Positions 6,347-13,273 of a DNA stretch of 16,738 nt are shown in pieces. The translations under genes and the position numbers were made by a program. The notes beneath the pieces were generated by a model that did no database searches, was not told the origin of the DNA, and was given only the letters and a program-made list of their open reading frames with translations. Source of the DNA: Candidatus Zipacnadia bacterium (GTDB lineage: Bacteria; Armatimonadota; Zipacnadia; Zipacnadales; Zipacnadaceae); assembly GCA_029821215.1 (NCBI GenBank), contig JALGTV010000005.1, forward strand, positions 1-16,738. Reading direction: 5' to 3'. Each line of letters opens with the position of its first letter. The first letter of the stretch is position 1.

Positions 6347-7777
6347 TCAGGACTCGTCCTCGTGTTGTCGGTCAGTACCGAAGAATGTCCGATAAGCCGG
6401 GTGGAACATGACATTGACTGTCCCCACCGGTCCGTTGCGGTGTTTGGCAATAATTATCTCGGCTGGGTCAGGAGCATCCAGGGGAGCGGAAATGCCAGTA
6501 GTGGGCTGGCCGTCCTGAGTGGCGTGGTTCATGGCCGATTTGCGCTTGTAGTAGTTAGGCCGATACAGAAAACAGACCAAATCCGCCTCGGCTTCTATGG
6601 AGCCACTCTCCGCCAGGTCAGAGAGGATGGGCCGCTTCTGTTCGCGCTGTTCAACCCGCCGACTGAGTTGAGAGAGCACTACGACTGGCACATCAAGCTC
6701 GCGAGCCAGGCCCTTCAAGGAGCGGGCCACCAGCGACACTTCCTGATGGCGACTCTCACCAGCGTAGCTGCTACCGGCGCTGACAAGCTGGAGGTAGTCC
6801 ACTACCATAAGCCCAATATCATATTGTGACCGTAGTCGCCGTGCCTTGGAGCGCAGCTCCAGGATGGGTATGCCAGGAGTATCGTCAACAAATATCGGGG
6901 CCTTAGGCAGATAGGTGAGCGCCTGACCGATATTGCTCCAGTCCTCTTCCTTGGCCATTCCCCGCCGCAAAGCCCAGCTATTAACCCGCGCCTGGGCGCA
7001 CAACATCAATTCTGCCAGTTGGGCCTTGGACATTTCCAAACTGAAAATACCCACTCCTACCTCATGCTGAACAGCAGCATGAAGGGCCAGATTAGCCACT
7101 GCCAGCGAGGTTTTGCCCATTGAGGGCCGCCCAGCAATAATGACAAGGTCGCCGGCCTGCAGTCCGGATGTCATCTTATCTAAGTCGGGAATGCCCGTAG
7201 ATAGGCCGGTAATATAGCCCGGTTGGCGGAAGATCTGGTCCAGCTTCTCAAAGGTATCAGTGACCAGCGGCCCAATGGGGACAAAGTCACTGGAGATGCG
7301 GCGCTGGGCAATCTCAAATATCTGCTGCTCGGAAGCATCCAGTACCTGACCAATGTCTTCGGGATCCTCGTAAGCCATCTGTTGGATATGGCTGCCGGCC
7401 CCAATAAGTTTGCGTAGCACCGATTTCTCGGCCACAATGCCGGCATAGCGCACCACGTGGGCCGCCGTTGGTACCTGGCCGATGAGAGCGGTCAGGTATT
7501 CTCCTCCGCCCACGTCCTCCAGTTTCCCCCGCCGGCGCAGCTCAGCACTGACCGTCACCAGATCCACTGGTTCGTTGCGGGTCTGGATAGCCACCATGGC
7601 ACCAAAGATTATGCGGTGAGCCTCCCGGTAGAAATCATCTTCCTCCACAATCGCCATGGCCCGGCTGGCTGCCCCGGGCTCAACTAACATAGCTCCCAGG
7701 GTCGCCTGTTCGGCCTCTAAATCCTGAGGAGGAAGTTTGTCTTTGGACTCAGCGAATTCCTGACTCAATGTAGTCAC
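6347..7777 (-). CDS. dnaB: Replicative DNA helicase
   Basis: A 476-residue DnaB, the hexameric 5'-3' helicase that unwinds the replication fork and binds primase. The N-terminal helical domain starts near PPQDLEAEQATLGAML (16-31). The RecA-like domain has the Walker A GRPSMGKTS (216-224), the FSLEMSK motif (245-251), the Walker B/H3 VVDYLQL (325-331), the SQLSR glutamine motif (369-373) and the IIIAKHRNGPVGTV segment (441-454) with the basic finger residues. Two departures: Arg of the usual SDLRESG is Ala389, and about 25 extra residues (412-438) lie between the FLYR strand and IIIAKHR. There is no intein. The start is GTG at 7775-7777 with only a weak AGGA site; a nearby in-frame TTG is an alternative. 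rplI ends 37 bp upstream, a common bacterial pairing. Confidence 0.96.
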   Translation of the reverse strand: MTTLSQEFAESKDKLPPQDLEAEQATLGAMLVEPGAASRAMAIVEEDDFYREAHRIIFGAMVAIQTRNEPVDLVTVSAELRRRGKLEDVGGGEYLTALIGQVPTAAHVVRYAGIVAEKSVLRKLIGAGSHIQQMAYEDPEDIGQVLDASEQQIFEIAQRRISSDFVPIGPLVTDTFEKLDQIFRQPGYITGLSTGIPDLDKMTSGLQAGDLVIIAGRPSMGKTSLAVANLALHAAVQHEVGVGIFSLEMSKAQLAELMLCAQARVNSWALRRGMAKEEDWSNIGQALTYLPKAPIFVDDTPGIPILELRSKARRLRSQYDIGLMVVDYLQLVSAGSSYAGESRHQEVSLVARSLKGLARELDVPVVVLSQLSRRVEQREQKRPILSDLAESGSIEAEADLVCFLYRPNYYKRKSAMNHATQDGQPTTGISAPLDAPDPAEIIIAKHRNGPVGTVNVMFHPAYRTFFGTDRQHEDES

Positions 7778-7814
7778 CGGCGGTCTAAATCCTGTAGTTG
7801 CTAACTATATGCAC

Positions 7815-8363
7815 TTATTCCCTTTGCTCTTCGTTCTCGTCGGTCTCATCCGCACCAGCAGGTTCGCTATTTTGCTCAAGTTCTTTGGCCGCTTCGCTTT
7901 CGTAGGTCTCGCGTGTGCCTTGCTCAATTACGTGAACCGGCAGCTCAACGGTAACTCCCTGGTAAAGGGTGGCTGATATCAGGTAGTCGCCCGTCTCCCG
8001 AATAGACACAGGGATGTCAATTCCCCGCCGGTCTACGGTCACGTTAAATTGCTCATCAATGGCTTCTGCAATCTGTCGCGGGGTGATCTCCCCATGCAGT
8101 CGCCCGCCTTCGCCCACTGATGCCTCAACGAGAATCGGCTTTTCTTTGAGTATACCAGCGAGCTGCTCCGCCTCAGCGATTTTGGCTTGCTGCCGTCTGT
8201 TGATAGCGCGACTGCGCTGTTCTAACTCCTTGCGCGCGCCGGCGGTCGCCACGGTAGCCAGGCCCTGGGGAAGTAGATAATTGCGAGCATAGCCATCAGC
8301 TACTTCAACAATATCCCCTTCATGTCCTACATCCTGTACATCATCTAATAGTATAACTTCCAT
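7815..8363 (-). CDS. rplI: 50S ribosomal protein L9
   Basis: A 182-residue L9, a dumbbell-shaped protein of the large ribosomal subunit. The N-terminal rRNA-binding domain (1-50) has MEVILLDDV, GDIVEVADGYARNYLLPQGLA; a basic/helical linker (about 41-78) and the C-terminal domain (about 79-147, ending VTVELPVHVI) follow. The family usually ends near residue 148; here an acidic tail of about 35 residues rich in Glu, Asp and Asn is added. The ATG (8361-8363) shares one base with the mlaD stop (TGATG), and an AAGGA site lies about twelve bases upstream inside mlaD, which indicates coupled translation with the Mla genes. Confidence 0.96.
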   Translation of the reverse strand: MEVILLDDVQDVGHEGDIVEVADGYARNYLLPQGLATVATAGARKELEQRSRAINRRQQAKIAEAEQLAGILKEKPILVEASVGEGGRLHGEITPRQIAEAIDEQFNVTVDRRGIDIPVSIRETGDYLISATLYQGVTVELPVHVIEQGTRETYESEAAKELEQNSEPAGADETDENEEQRE

Positions 8364-10003
8364 CAGTCAGATTTATCCTTTCTGTCGGCGCTGCCAGCTA
8401 TTGACTGCCGCAGGCCGATAAATGGGTCTTTTTCGCCCAAGGAGTCGGCTACTCCCAACAGTAGCGACCAGTTGGGCCGAAACTGGTAGATGCCCCGCAG
8501 ATCAAGCTGAACATCGTTGGGATCATAGGCTTCCAGTTGGAGAGTCAGGTCATAACCGGTCCGGTAGTCCAGCCCAGCACCCACTTTGGATTGTATCAGG
8601 CCCATCCGGGCCCAGGATCGACGGCTCAGAGGCATCGCTTTCTGCAGGTTCAAGGCTTCGTGATCACCGATATCGCGGATGCCTACCTGCCAGAAGCTCA
8701 TTGGATCTTCGCCGTACTGCAATCGGAAATTCAAATCAGTGCGTAGCCCCCTATCATCGGTGGCTTCTAAGTCTAAGTACCCGGTGGAGCGACGCGGCTG
8801 GAAGTGGCCGGCCAGCTCCCCCAGTCGGTCCATAGTGAGATCAACCCGGTCCAGGGCCTCATCTGCCTTGCGAGTCACTTCTACCCCCTGCTCACTAACC
8901 ACTCGCAGGTTTTCCAGAGAAGCCTGAATATTCTGGATATTGCTCTCCTCGGTAACCAGTTGCTTGGTTTGTTCAGTAATCACTTGCAGATTTTCAGTGG
9001 TCTGACGCAAATTGGCTAATATTGCTTGGAAGTTGCTCGCGGTTTCCTCGTCGCCCAACATCTGCTGGGCACTGGCCATTACCGCACTCAAGCTTTCTGA
9101 AGCTGACGCCAGGTTACCGATTGTTGCCTGGATTTGCTGTTTAGTCTCTGGGGTGCCAATCATCTGTCGGGTGGCCGCGGTAACGACCTTGATGTCTTCG
9201 CTGGCTTGCGCAATATTGCTGGCCGTTAATGCGATGTGTTGAGATGTGCCGCTTGCTGCTAACGTGGCAGTGGCTAATCGAATCTGTTCGGACGTCTCTC
9301 TGATGCCGGCTGCGGCTTGGCCAACATCATCCAGAATACGAGCTATTTGCGGCTCAGCCGACTGGCCGGTGCGGGTCATTGCCTGGGCCAGTACCAGCAC
9401 CTGGTCAGCTATTTTATTGGCTTGCGCGGTAGCGCGATTAATGTTGACTAACATCTGGTGTACTTGTTGCCGTACCTCTCTGTCCGCAAAAGTCGCCCGG
9501 ATATCATCCAGGGTTGCTTGCGCCTGCTGGACCAACTGCTGACTCTGGTCGGCCAATCCCGCAAAGCCCACCAGCCCACTGCCCGCGCAATGCTCCCCGG
9601 GGGCCAGGGCGCGCGGCACATAATCCTCACCGTACTTTGTGGCAATTTCCTGCTGGGTCGGGCGGCGCACGCTCAGATACTGCTCCCCGATTAGGGCTCC
9701 TTGCTCGATGAGAAACTGATCGGTGTTATACAGATTAACCTCGCTGTTTACCGCCAGGTGTACGGCTACCGGTCGCTCGGGATAATCAGGATGGTCCTCC
9801 AGGGCGATTTGTGTCACTCGCCCAATTTTTACCCCCGCCAGGCTGGCATCGGCTCGGGGCTGTAGGCCTTTAACATCGGCAAAATGGACCACGATATCAT
9901 ATTGGTAAGCGCCTATAGTATACTGTCCCAGGTACACCGCCGTCACCGCGATGAGGATGATGGTTGCCAGAAACAACGCTCCTACTTTAGCTTCCGTGGC
10001 CAT
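8363..10003 (-). CDS. mlaD: MCE-family lipid-transport protein MlaD with coiled-coil stalk and C-terminal beta domain
   Basis: A 546-residue MCE protein. Residues 8-28 form one N-terminal membrane anchor; the MCE domain spans about 35-114 (DVKGLQPRADASLAGVKIGRV, then the GALIGEQYLSV end). From about 150 to 400 the protein is almost entirely amphipathic helix with loose repeats of roughly 35-40 residues. The last part, about 406-536, is alternating polar/hydrophobic strands with aromatic girdle-like residues (YLDLEATD, TDLNFRLQYG, GYDLTLQLEAYD, LDLRGIYQF, WSLLLGVAD), resembling an outer-membrane barrel segment; the C-terminal ten residues are charged. The short Proteobacterial MlaD lacks the last two parts. 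A long MlaD that itself spans the periplasm is known from diderm Firmicutes, and this looks like the same architecture. Its partners are mlaF and mlaE, immediately upstream; it overlaps rplI by one base. Confidence 0.9.
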   Translation of the reverse strand: MATEAKVGALFLATIILIAVTAVYLGQYTIGAYQYDIVVHFADVKGLQPRADASLAGVKIGRVTQIALEDHPDYPERPVAVHLAVNSEVNLYNTDQFLIEQGALIGEQYLSVRRPTQQEIATKYGEDYVPRALAPGEHCAGSGLVGFAGLADQSQQLVQQAQATLDDIRATFADREVRQQVHQMLVNINRATAQANKIADQVLVLAQAMTRTGQSAEPQIARILDDVGQAAAGIRETSEQIRLATATLAASGTSQHIALTASNIAQASEDIKVVTAATRQMIGTPETKQQIQATIGNLASASESLSAVMASAQQMLGDEETASNFQAILANLRQTTENLQVITEQTKQLVTEESNIQNIQASLENLRVVSEQGVEVTRKADEALDRVDLTMDRLGELAGHFQPRRSTGYLDLEATDDRGLRTDLNFRLQYGEDPMSFWQVGIRDIGDHEALNLQKAMPLSRRSWARMGLIQSKVGAGLDYRTGYDLTLQLEAYDPNDVQLDLRGIYQFRPNWSLLLGVADSLGEKDPFIGLRQSIAGSADRKDKSD

Positions 10004-10059
10004 CAGGGAGCCTCGGCTCTCTACGCGTTGGTTCGCCTAAAGATCTGCGCCAACAATCT

Positions 10060-10824
10060 TCACACATCTATGGGGCCAGCGGCTGAGCCGTGCACAAATT
10101 GCTGGACATAGGGATTCTGGGATTGTTGCAGTGCTGCCGGCGCTTCGCAGGCAATGATGCGCCCTTTGTAGAGCATCATGATTCGGTCACTGATGCTCAG
10201 CAACTCGTCCACCTCATGGGTGACCACTACCGAAGTCATCTCAAATTCATCGCGTAACCGAATAATGAGATCATCAATCACCGACGACATAATCGGATCC
10301 AGCCCGGCAGTCGGCTCATCATACAGCATTATCTTAGGTTGGATAATCAGGGCGCGGGCGATACCAATTCGCTTTTTCATGCCTCCGGATAGCTCCGAGG
10401 GCATCTTATTCTCCGTTCCCTTCATCCCTACTATTTCCAGGTGCTCGGTAATTCTCCTCTCAATTTCTGATTCGGATAAATCGTGGTAGCGCCGCAGTCC
10501 GAAAGCTACATTCTCAGCCACTGTCATTGAATCGAACAGCGCCGCGTACTGAAAACACATCCCCATATCGGCGCGAACCTTATTTAGTTGTGTCTCGGAA
10601 AGGCCAACGATAGACTTCCCCTCCACAACAATATGGCCTTCATCAGGCTTCACCAGCCCCATCAGCAGGCGCAATATGGTAGTTTTGCCTGCGCCCGACA
10701 TACCCATAATCCCAAAGATTTCTCCGGGATAAACTGCAAAATTTAAGTCGGCGAGGACGGGCAGGCCATTAACGCGGTACCAGAGATTGCTGACCTCAAT
10801 TACTGGCTGCTGGGTGGGCAACAT
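10060..10824 (-). CDS. mlaF: Phospholipid ABC transporter ATP-binding protein MlaF
   Basis: A 254-residue ABC ATPase of the MlaF/Ttg2A group, the cytoplasmic engine of the Mla lipid transporter. Walker A is GMSGAGKT (41-48), the Q-loop is CFQYAALFDSMTV (90-102), the signature is LSGGMKKR (145-152), Walker B is IMLYDEPTAGLDP (165-177) and the switch His is in VVTHEVD (200-206). The GMSGAGKT form of Walker A and the FQYAALFDSMTVAENVAF stretch are characteristic of MlaF rather than amino-acid importers. The ATG (10822-10824) overlaps the mlaE stop by one base, and mlaD starts 56 bp after its end. Substrate direction (import or export of phospholipid) cannot be read from the sequence. Confidence 0.95.
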   Translation of the reverse strand: MLPTQQPVIEVSNLWYRVNGLPVLADLNFAVYPGEIFGIMGMSGAGKTTILRLLMGLVKPDEGHIVVEGKSIVGLSETQLNKVRADMGMCFQYAALFDSMTVAENVAFGLRRYHDLSESEIERRITEHLEIVGMKGTENKMPSELSGGMKKRIGIARALIIQPKIMLYDEPTAGLDPIMSSVIDDLIIRLRDEFEMTSVVVTHEVDELLSISDRIMMLYKGRIIACEAPAALQQSQNPYVQQFVHGSAAGPIDV

Positions 10825-11606
10825 TATCTCGCCGGAAATAGAATAGTAGTCAGTAGCAGATTGGCCGCATAAATCAGCATTATTGAGTATACCACCGAGC
10901 GAGTGGTAGCCCGGGCCACCTCCTCGGAGGCCATCTTACAGGTCAAGCCCTGGTGGCAAGCTACCAGGGCGATTATCAGACCAAAGAATACCGACTTGAC
11001 AATTCCTGCCAGCAAGGTCCAGGTCTCCAAGTTCCCCGGGATACTGGCGAAGTACATGGCAGAATTAATGTTGGGGCTGAACAGAGCCATTAAATAGCCA
11101 CCGGTCACTCCGACTGCGTCGCCCACAAATACCAGCAACGGCACCATCACTATACACGCTACATACCGGGGCAGAACCAGATAATTAACTGGATCGGTAG
11201 CCATGGCGCGCAGGGCGTCAATCTGCTCAGTGACTTTCATTGTGCCCAGTTCGGCCGTAATCGCTGAACCGGCCCGCGCGGTCACCACGAAACTAACCAG
11301 TACTGGAGCCAGCTCCCGGCACATCGTCTCCGCCACCAGCCATCCCACATATCCGCCTGCCCCTAACTTCGCGGCCTGGATCGCCGCGTGATAGCCGATG
11401 ACCATCCCGGAGAATATCATGGTCACGGCGGCGATGGACAGAGAACTAACCCCGATATCGGCCATTTGCCGAACTGTGGCTCGGTACTCTAACTTCCCGC
11501 TCAACAGGCCCCGCCAGCTATCCAGGTGCAGTTGGGTAGTCTGACCGAAGTACGCGAAAAACGCAATAACCGGCCTACCGAGCGCTGCTAACCAGCTACA
11601 GGCCAC
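10824..11606 (-). CDS. mlaE: Phospholipid ABC transporter permease MlaE
   Basis: A 260-residue MlaE/YrbE permease. After an amphipathic N-terminal stretch there are about five membrane segments (roughly 53-75, 95-115, 145-175, 193-218, 235-256). The family hallmark RELAPVLVSFVVTARAGSAI and the following ELGTMKVTEQIDALRAM loop, which couples to the ATPase, are both present. MlaE dimers sit in the inner membrane under the MlaD hexamer and hold the lipid-binding cavity. The start is GTG at 11604-11606 with an AGGGGGAG ribosome-binding site about six bases upstream. It is the first gene after the consensus promoter at 11643-11671, about 30 nt downstream of the expected transcription start. Confidence 0.95.
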   Translation of the reverse strand: MACSWLAALGRPVIAFFAYFGQTTQLHLDSWRGLLSGKLEYRATVRQMADIGVSSLSIAAVTMIFSGMVIGYHAAIQAAKLGAGGYVGWLVAETMCRELAPVLVSFVVTARAGSAITAELGTMKVTEQIDALRAMATDPVNYLVLPRYVACIVMVPLLVFVGDAVGVTGGYLMALFSPNINSAMYFASIPGNLETWTLLAGIVKSVFFGLIIALVACHQGLTCKMASEEVARATTRSVVYSIMLIYAANLLLTTILFPAR

Positions 11607-11642
11607 GAAAGCTCCCCCTGAGGACTTGCTTAGTACACTCAG

Positions 11643-11671
11643 ATTATAAGTGGCTGACCCGCCTGTGTCAA
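11643..11671 (-). promoter_or_regulatory. Perfect consensus sigma-70/A promoter for the mla-rplI-dnaB-pur operon
   Basis: On the minus strand TTGACA (11671-11666), a 17-bp spacer and TATAAT (11648-11643) match the housekeeping consensus at all twelve positions. Expected start is near 11636. No other promoter this good is evident between here and purM, so it is the likely main promoter of the nine-gene string. Confidence 0.88.
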
Positions 11672-11684
11672 GCTGGTATGTCTG

Positions 11685-11714
11685 GTCTTCTGGGGGTCGG
11701 TAACTGTCTTCTGG
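11685..11714. repeat. Two direct GTCTTCTGG repeats between divergent promoters
   Basis: The 9-mer GTCTTCTGG occurs at 11685-11693 and again at 11706-11714, 21 bp apart (two helical turns). The second copy overlaps the first bases of the -35 box of the Fe-S scaffold gene. The spacing and position suggest a regulator site, although no regulator is identified. Confidence 0.4.
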
Positions 11715-11740
11715 ACAACTAATAGAACAGTTGATATACT
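11712..11740 (+). promoter_or_regulatory. Sigma-70/A promoter for the NifU/IscU-like gene
   Basis: TGGACA (11712-11717), a 17-bp spacer and TATACT (11735-11740) match ten of twelve consensus positions on the plus strand. The expected start is about 11746, giving a leader of about 40 nt. It diverges from the mlaE promoter. Confidence 0.75.
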
Positions 11741-11752
11741 ACTCAAATAGGA

Positions 11753-11768
11753 GATATATCCATATATC
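11753..11768. promoter_or_regulatory. Palindrome GATATAT-CC-ATATATC downstream of the promoter
   Basis: Perfect 7-bp arms around a 2-bp centre, beginning about 12 bp after the -10 box of the Fe-S scaffold gene, at roughly +7 to +22. A repressor bound here would block early transcription. An Fe-S-sensing Rrf2-type regulator is one possibility, but the sequence alone does not identify the protein. Confidence 0.45.
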
Positions 11769-11786
11769 GGGAGAGATGATACAGCA

Positions 11787-12242
11787 ATGCCGCCTACTAT
11801 TGAGTATAGCGACAGTGTACTTGAACATTTCCGCAATCCCCAAAATATCGGCGAAATAGAAGATGCTGATGGCCGCGGTGAAGTGGGTAGTCCGGTTTGC
11901 GGGGATATAATGCGTATTACCCTTAAGGTTGATGATGAGACCGAAGTCATCCACGACATAAAGTTCAATACGTTTGGGTGTGGGGCGGCCATCGCCAGCA
12001 GCTCGGTTCTCACCGAACTGGTCAAAGGTAAGACCATCAGGGAAGCCCTGCAGATTACCAACCAGGACGTCGTGGATGAGTTGGGTGGCCTGCCGTCAAT
12101 AAAGGTTCACTGCTCGGTACTGGCCGAGCAAGCGATAGTAGCGGCATTACGGGATTATTACGACAAACACCCCAAGAAGGAGATGCCCCCTGAGCTGGCG
12201 AAGAAAGCCCAGACACTGGAAGAAGCAGAGCCCCAGCACTAA
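11787..12242 (+). CDS. NifU/IscU-type iron-sulfur cluster scaffold protein
   Basis: A 151-residue protein of the IscU/NifU N-terminal family, which assembles [2Fe-2S]/[4Fe-4S] clusters from cysteine-desulfurase sulfur and passes them to target proteins. The three cluster-binding cysteines are present: Cys38 in GSPVCGD (with the conserved Asp40), Cys65 in TFGCGAAIASSS and Cys109 in KVHCSVLAE. The chaperone-binding LPPVK of IscU reads LPSIK (102-106). The last 25 residues are a charged extension. The ATG follows a GGGAGAG stretch about eleven bases upstream. No desulfurase gene is adjacent. The neighbour 211 bp downstream on the same strand is a cysteine-rich MetV-like protein that probably needs metal or Fe-S cofactors, so a functional link is plausible. 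Whether to call it iscU or nifU is not decidable here. Confidence 0.93.
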   Translation: MPPTIEYSDSVLEHFRNPQNIGEIEDADGRGEVGSPVCGDIMRITLKVDDETEVIHDIKFNTFGCGAAIASSSVLTELVKGKTIREALQITNQDVVDELGGLPSIKVHCSVLAEQAIVAALRDYYDKHPKKEMPPELAKKAQTLEEAEPQH

Positions 12243-12243
12243 T

Positions 12244-12302
12244 CGGTAGGTGTTCCTGCCGGCGGTAGGGAATAGGGGAGGGGCCAAGGCGACTGCTCCC
12301 CT
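12244..12302 (+). other. Two hairpins after the Fe-S scaffold gene
   Basis: Immediately after the stop, CGGTAGG (12244-12250) can pair with CCTGCCG (12255-12261) with one G-U pair and a four-base loop. A second GC-rich stem, AGGGGAG (12274-12280) with CTCCCCT (12296-12302), follows. Neither is followed by a T-run, so termination is uncertain. The rest of the gap to 12453 shows no gene and no convincing promoter. Confidence 0.35.
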
Positions 12303-12453
12303 GGCGCTGCCCAACCGGATAAAACCTGAGCACAGTGGGAGCCGGCTGTCTGGGAGCTGGAGGATGGGATGGTAATAGTGCGGAACACTTGATGGATATG
12401 GTGTATGGTTGAAGGCACGTATGTATTAAACTGATAGGCGAGGTACCAGGACT

Positions 12454-13119
12454 ATGATAATCACCGAAAGCAAGCCATGGGAAGAAGTAGTGCAGATGCT
12501 GGAAGGACTGGACAGCATTTTTATTGTGGGCTGTGGCGAATGTGCCACCGAGTGCCAGACCGGCGGGGAGTATGAGGTAGAACAGATGACCAACAAACTC
12601 CAGGAAGTTGGCAAGACCGTTACTGGTAACGTAGTGCCGGATGCCACGTGCATAGTATTGGATGTCGCGCGGCTGCTGCGCCAGCAGAAGGAAGAGGTAG
12701 CACAAGCCCAGGCCATCCTCGTGCTGGCCTGTGGTGCGGGGGTCCAGGCCGTGGCCGAGAAGTCTAACAAGATAGTCTTACCCGGTTTGAATTCACTATT
12801 CCTGGGTGACACTGTCCGCCACGGTCAGATGTATGAGTGGTGTTCTATGTGTGGCGCCTGTATATTAGATAAGTATGCCGGTATCTGCCCGATCACTCGC
12901 TGCCCCAAAGGCCAGCTTAACGGGCCTTGTGGTGGCGCTGATGAAGGCATGTGCGAGGTTGACCCGGAGCGGGAGTGTGTATGGGCGCTGATTTATGAGC
13001 GCTTAGCGAAGCTGGGTATGGACGACGAACGTATCGCTGCCACCCTGGAGGAACCCAAGGATTACCAGGTTCAGGTCCAACCGCGCGAGCGAATCTTTGA
13101 ACCCCGCCGCACCCAATAA
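12454..13119 (+). CDS. metV: MetV-like methylene-tetrahydrofolate reductase C-terminal-domain protein
   Basis: A 221-residue cysteine-rich protein matching the stand-alone C-terminal MTHFR-associated domain (MetV of acetogens). The N-terminal half has VGCGECATECQTGG (25-38), Cys66 and LACGAG (91-96). The second half has the dense motif WCSMCGACILDKYAGICPITRC (129-150) followed by KGQLNGPCGG (152-161) and GMCEVD (165-170); about 13 cysteines in all. In anaerobes MetV pairs with the flavoprotein MetF, which reduces methylene-THF to methyl-THF in the Wood-Ljungdahl methyl branch or in one-carbon catabolism; the cysteines bind zinc and Fe-S. No metF lies beside it in this window, which is unusual. 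The ATG has an AGGA/GAGG stretch 5-13 bases upstream. A CCATCT/AGATGG inverted repeat follows directly after the stop. Confidence 0.85.
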   Translation: MIITESKPWEEVVQMLEGLDSIFIVGCGECATECQTGGEYEVEQMTNKLQEVGKTVTGNVVPDATCIVLDVARLLRQQKEEVAQAQAILVLACGAGVQAVAEKSNKIVLPGLNSLFLGDTVRHGQMYEWCSMCGACILDKYAGICPITRCPKGQLNGPCGGADEGMCEVDPERECVWALIYERLAKLGMDDERIAATLEEPKDYQVQVQPRERIFEPRRTQ

Positions 13120-13139
13120 CCATCTGGTCATCAAGATGG
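13120..13139 (+). other. Inverted repeat directly after metV
   Basis: CCATCT (13120-13125) and AGATGG (13134-13139) form a 6-bp stem with an 8-nt loop beginning at the first base after the stop codon. No T-run follows; it could be a weak transcript end or 3' stabilising hairpin. Confidence 0.25.
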
Positions 13140-13154
13140 CTGATCTGCACAAGG

Positions 13155-13273
13155 AGAGTGTTGCAAAACCCATAGGAGGGGCATCCTTGCCCCGATATGT
13201 GTTTAGCTTTGTTAAGTCAAACTTACACAATTAATTCTGGCGAGCGTCTGTCAATTATCTTTTGCAACAGTCT
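13155..13273. mobile_element. Putative 119-bp MITE-like element with terminal inverted repeats
   Basis: The ends AGAGTGTTGCAAAA (13155-13168) and TTTTGCAACAGTCT (13260-13273) are reverse complements at 13 of 14 positions, with an uninterrupted 10-bp core. The end sequence resembles insertion-sequence termini. The interior is non-coding, more AT-rich than its surroundings, and contains a GGGGCA/TGCCCC hairpin near 13178-13193. I see no clear target-site duplication, and no transposase is present. It could instead be an ancient remnant or a chance pairing. Confidence 0.45.

Noticed and set aside
6362..6829. 155-codon plus-strand open frame opposite dnaB
   Set aside because: Lies entirely antisense to conserved DnaB motifs, with no recognisable domain.
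6347..7777. Intein or split helicase in dnaB, a common intein host
   Set aside because: The Walker A and B regions are continuous and the total length is near normal; the extra residues are only about 25 and lack intein motifs.
11639..12061. 140-codon minus-strand frame overlapping the divergent promoters and the Fe-S scaffold gene
   Set aside because: It is antisense to the conserved scaffold gene and covers both promoters; its translation is not protein-like.
12055..12705. 216-codon minus-strand open frame opposite metV and the preceding gap
   Set aside because: Low-complexity Pro/Ser-rich translation, antisense to a clearly conserved gene; a shadow frame.
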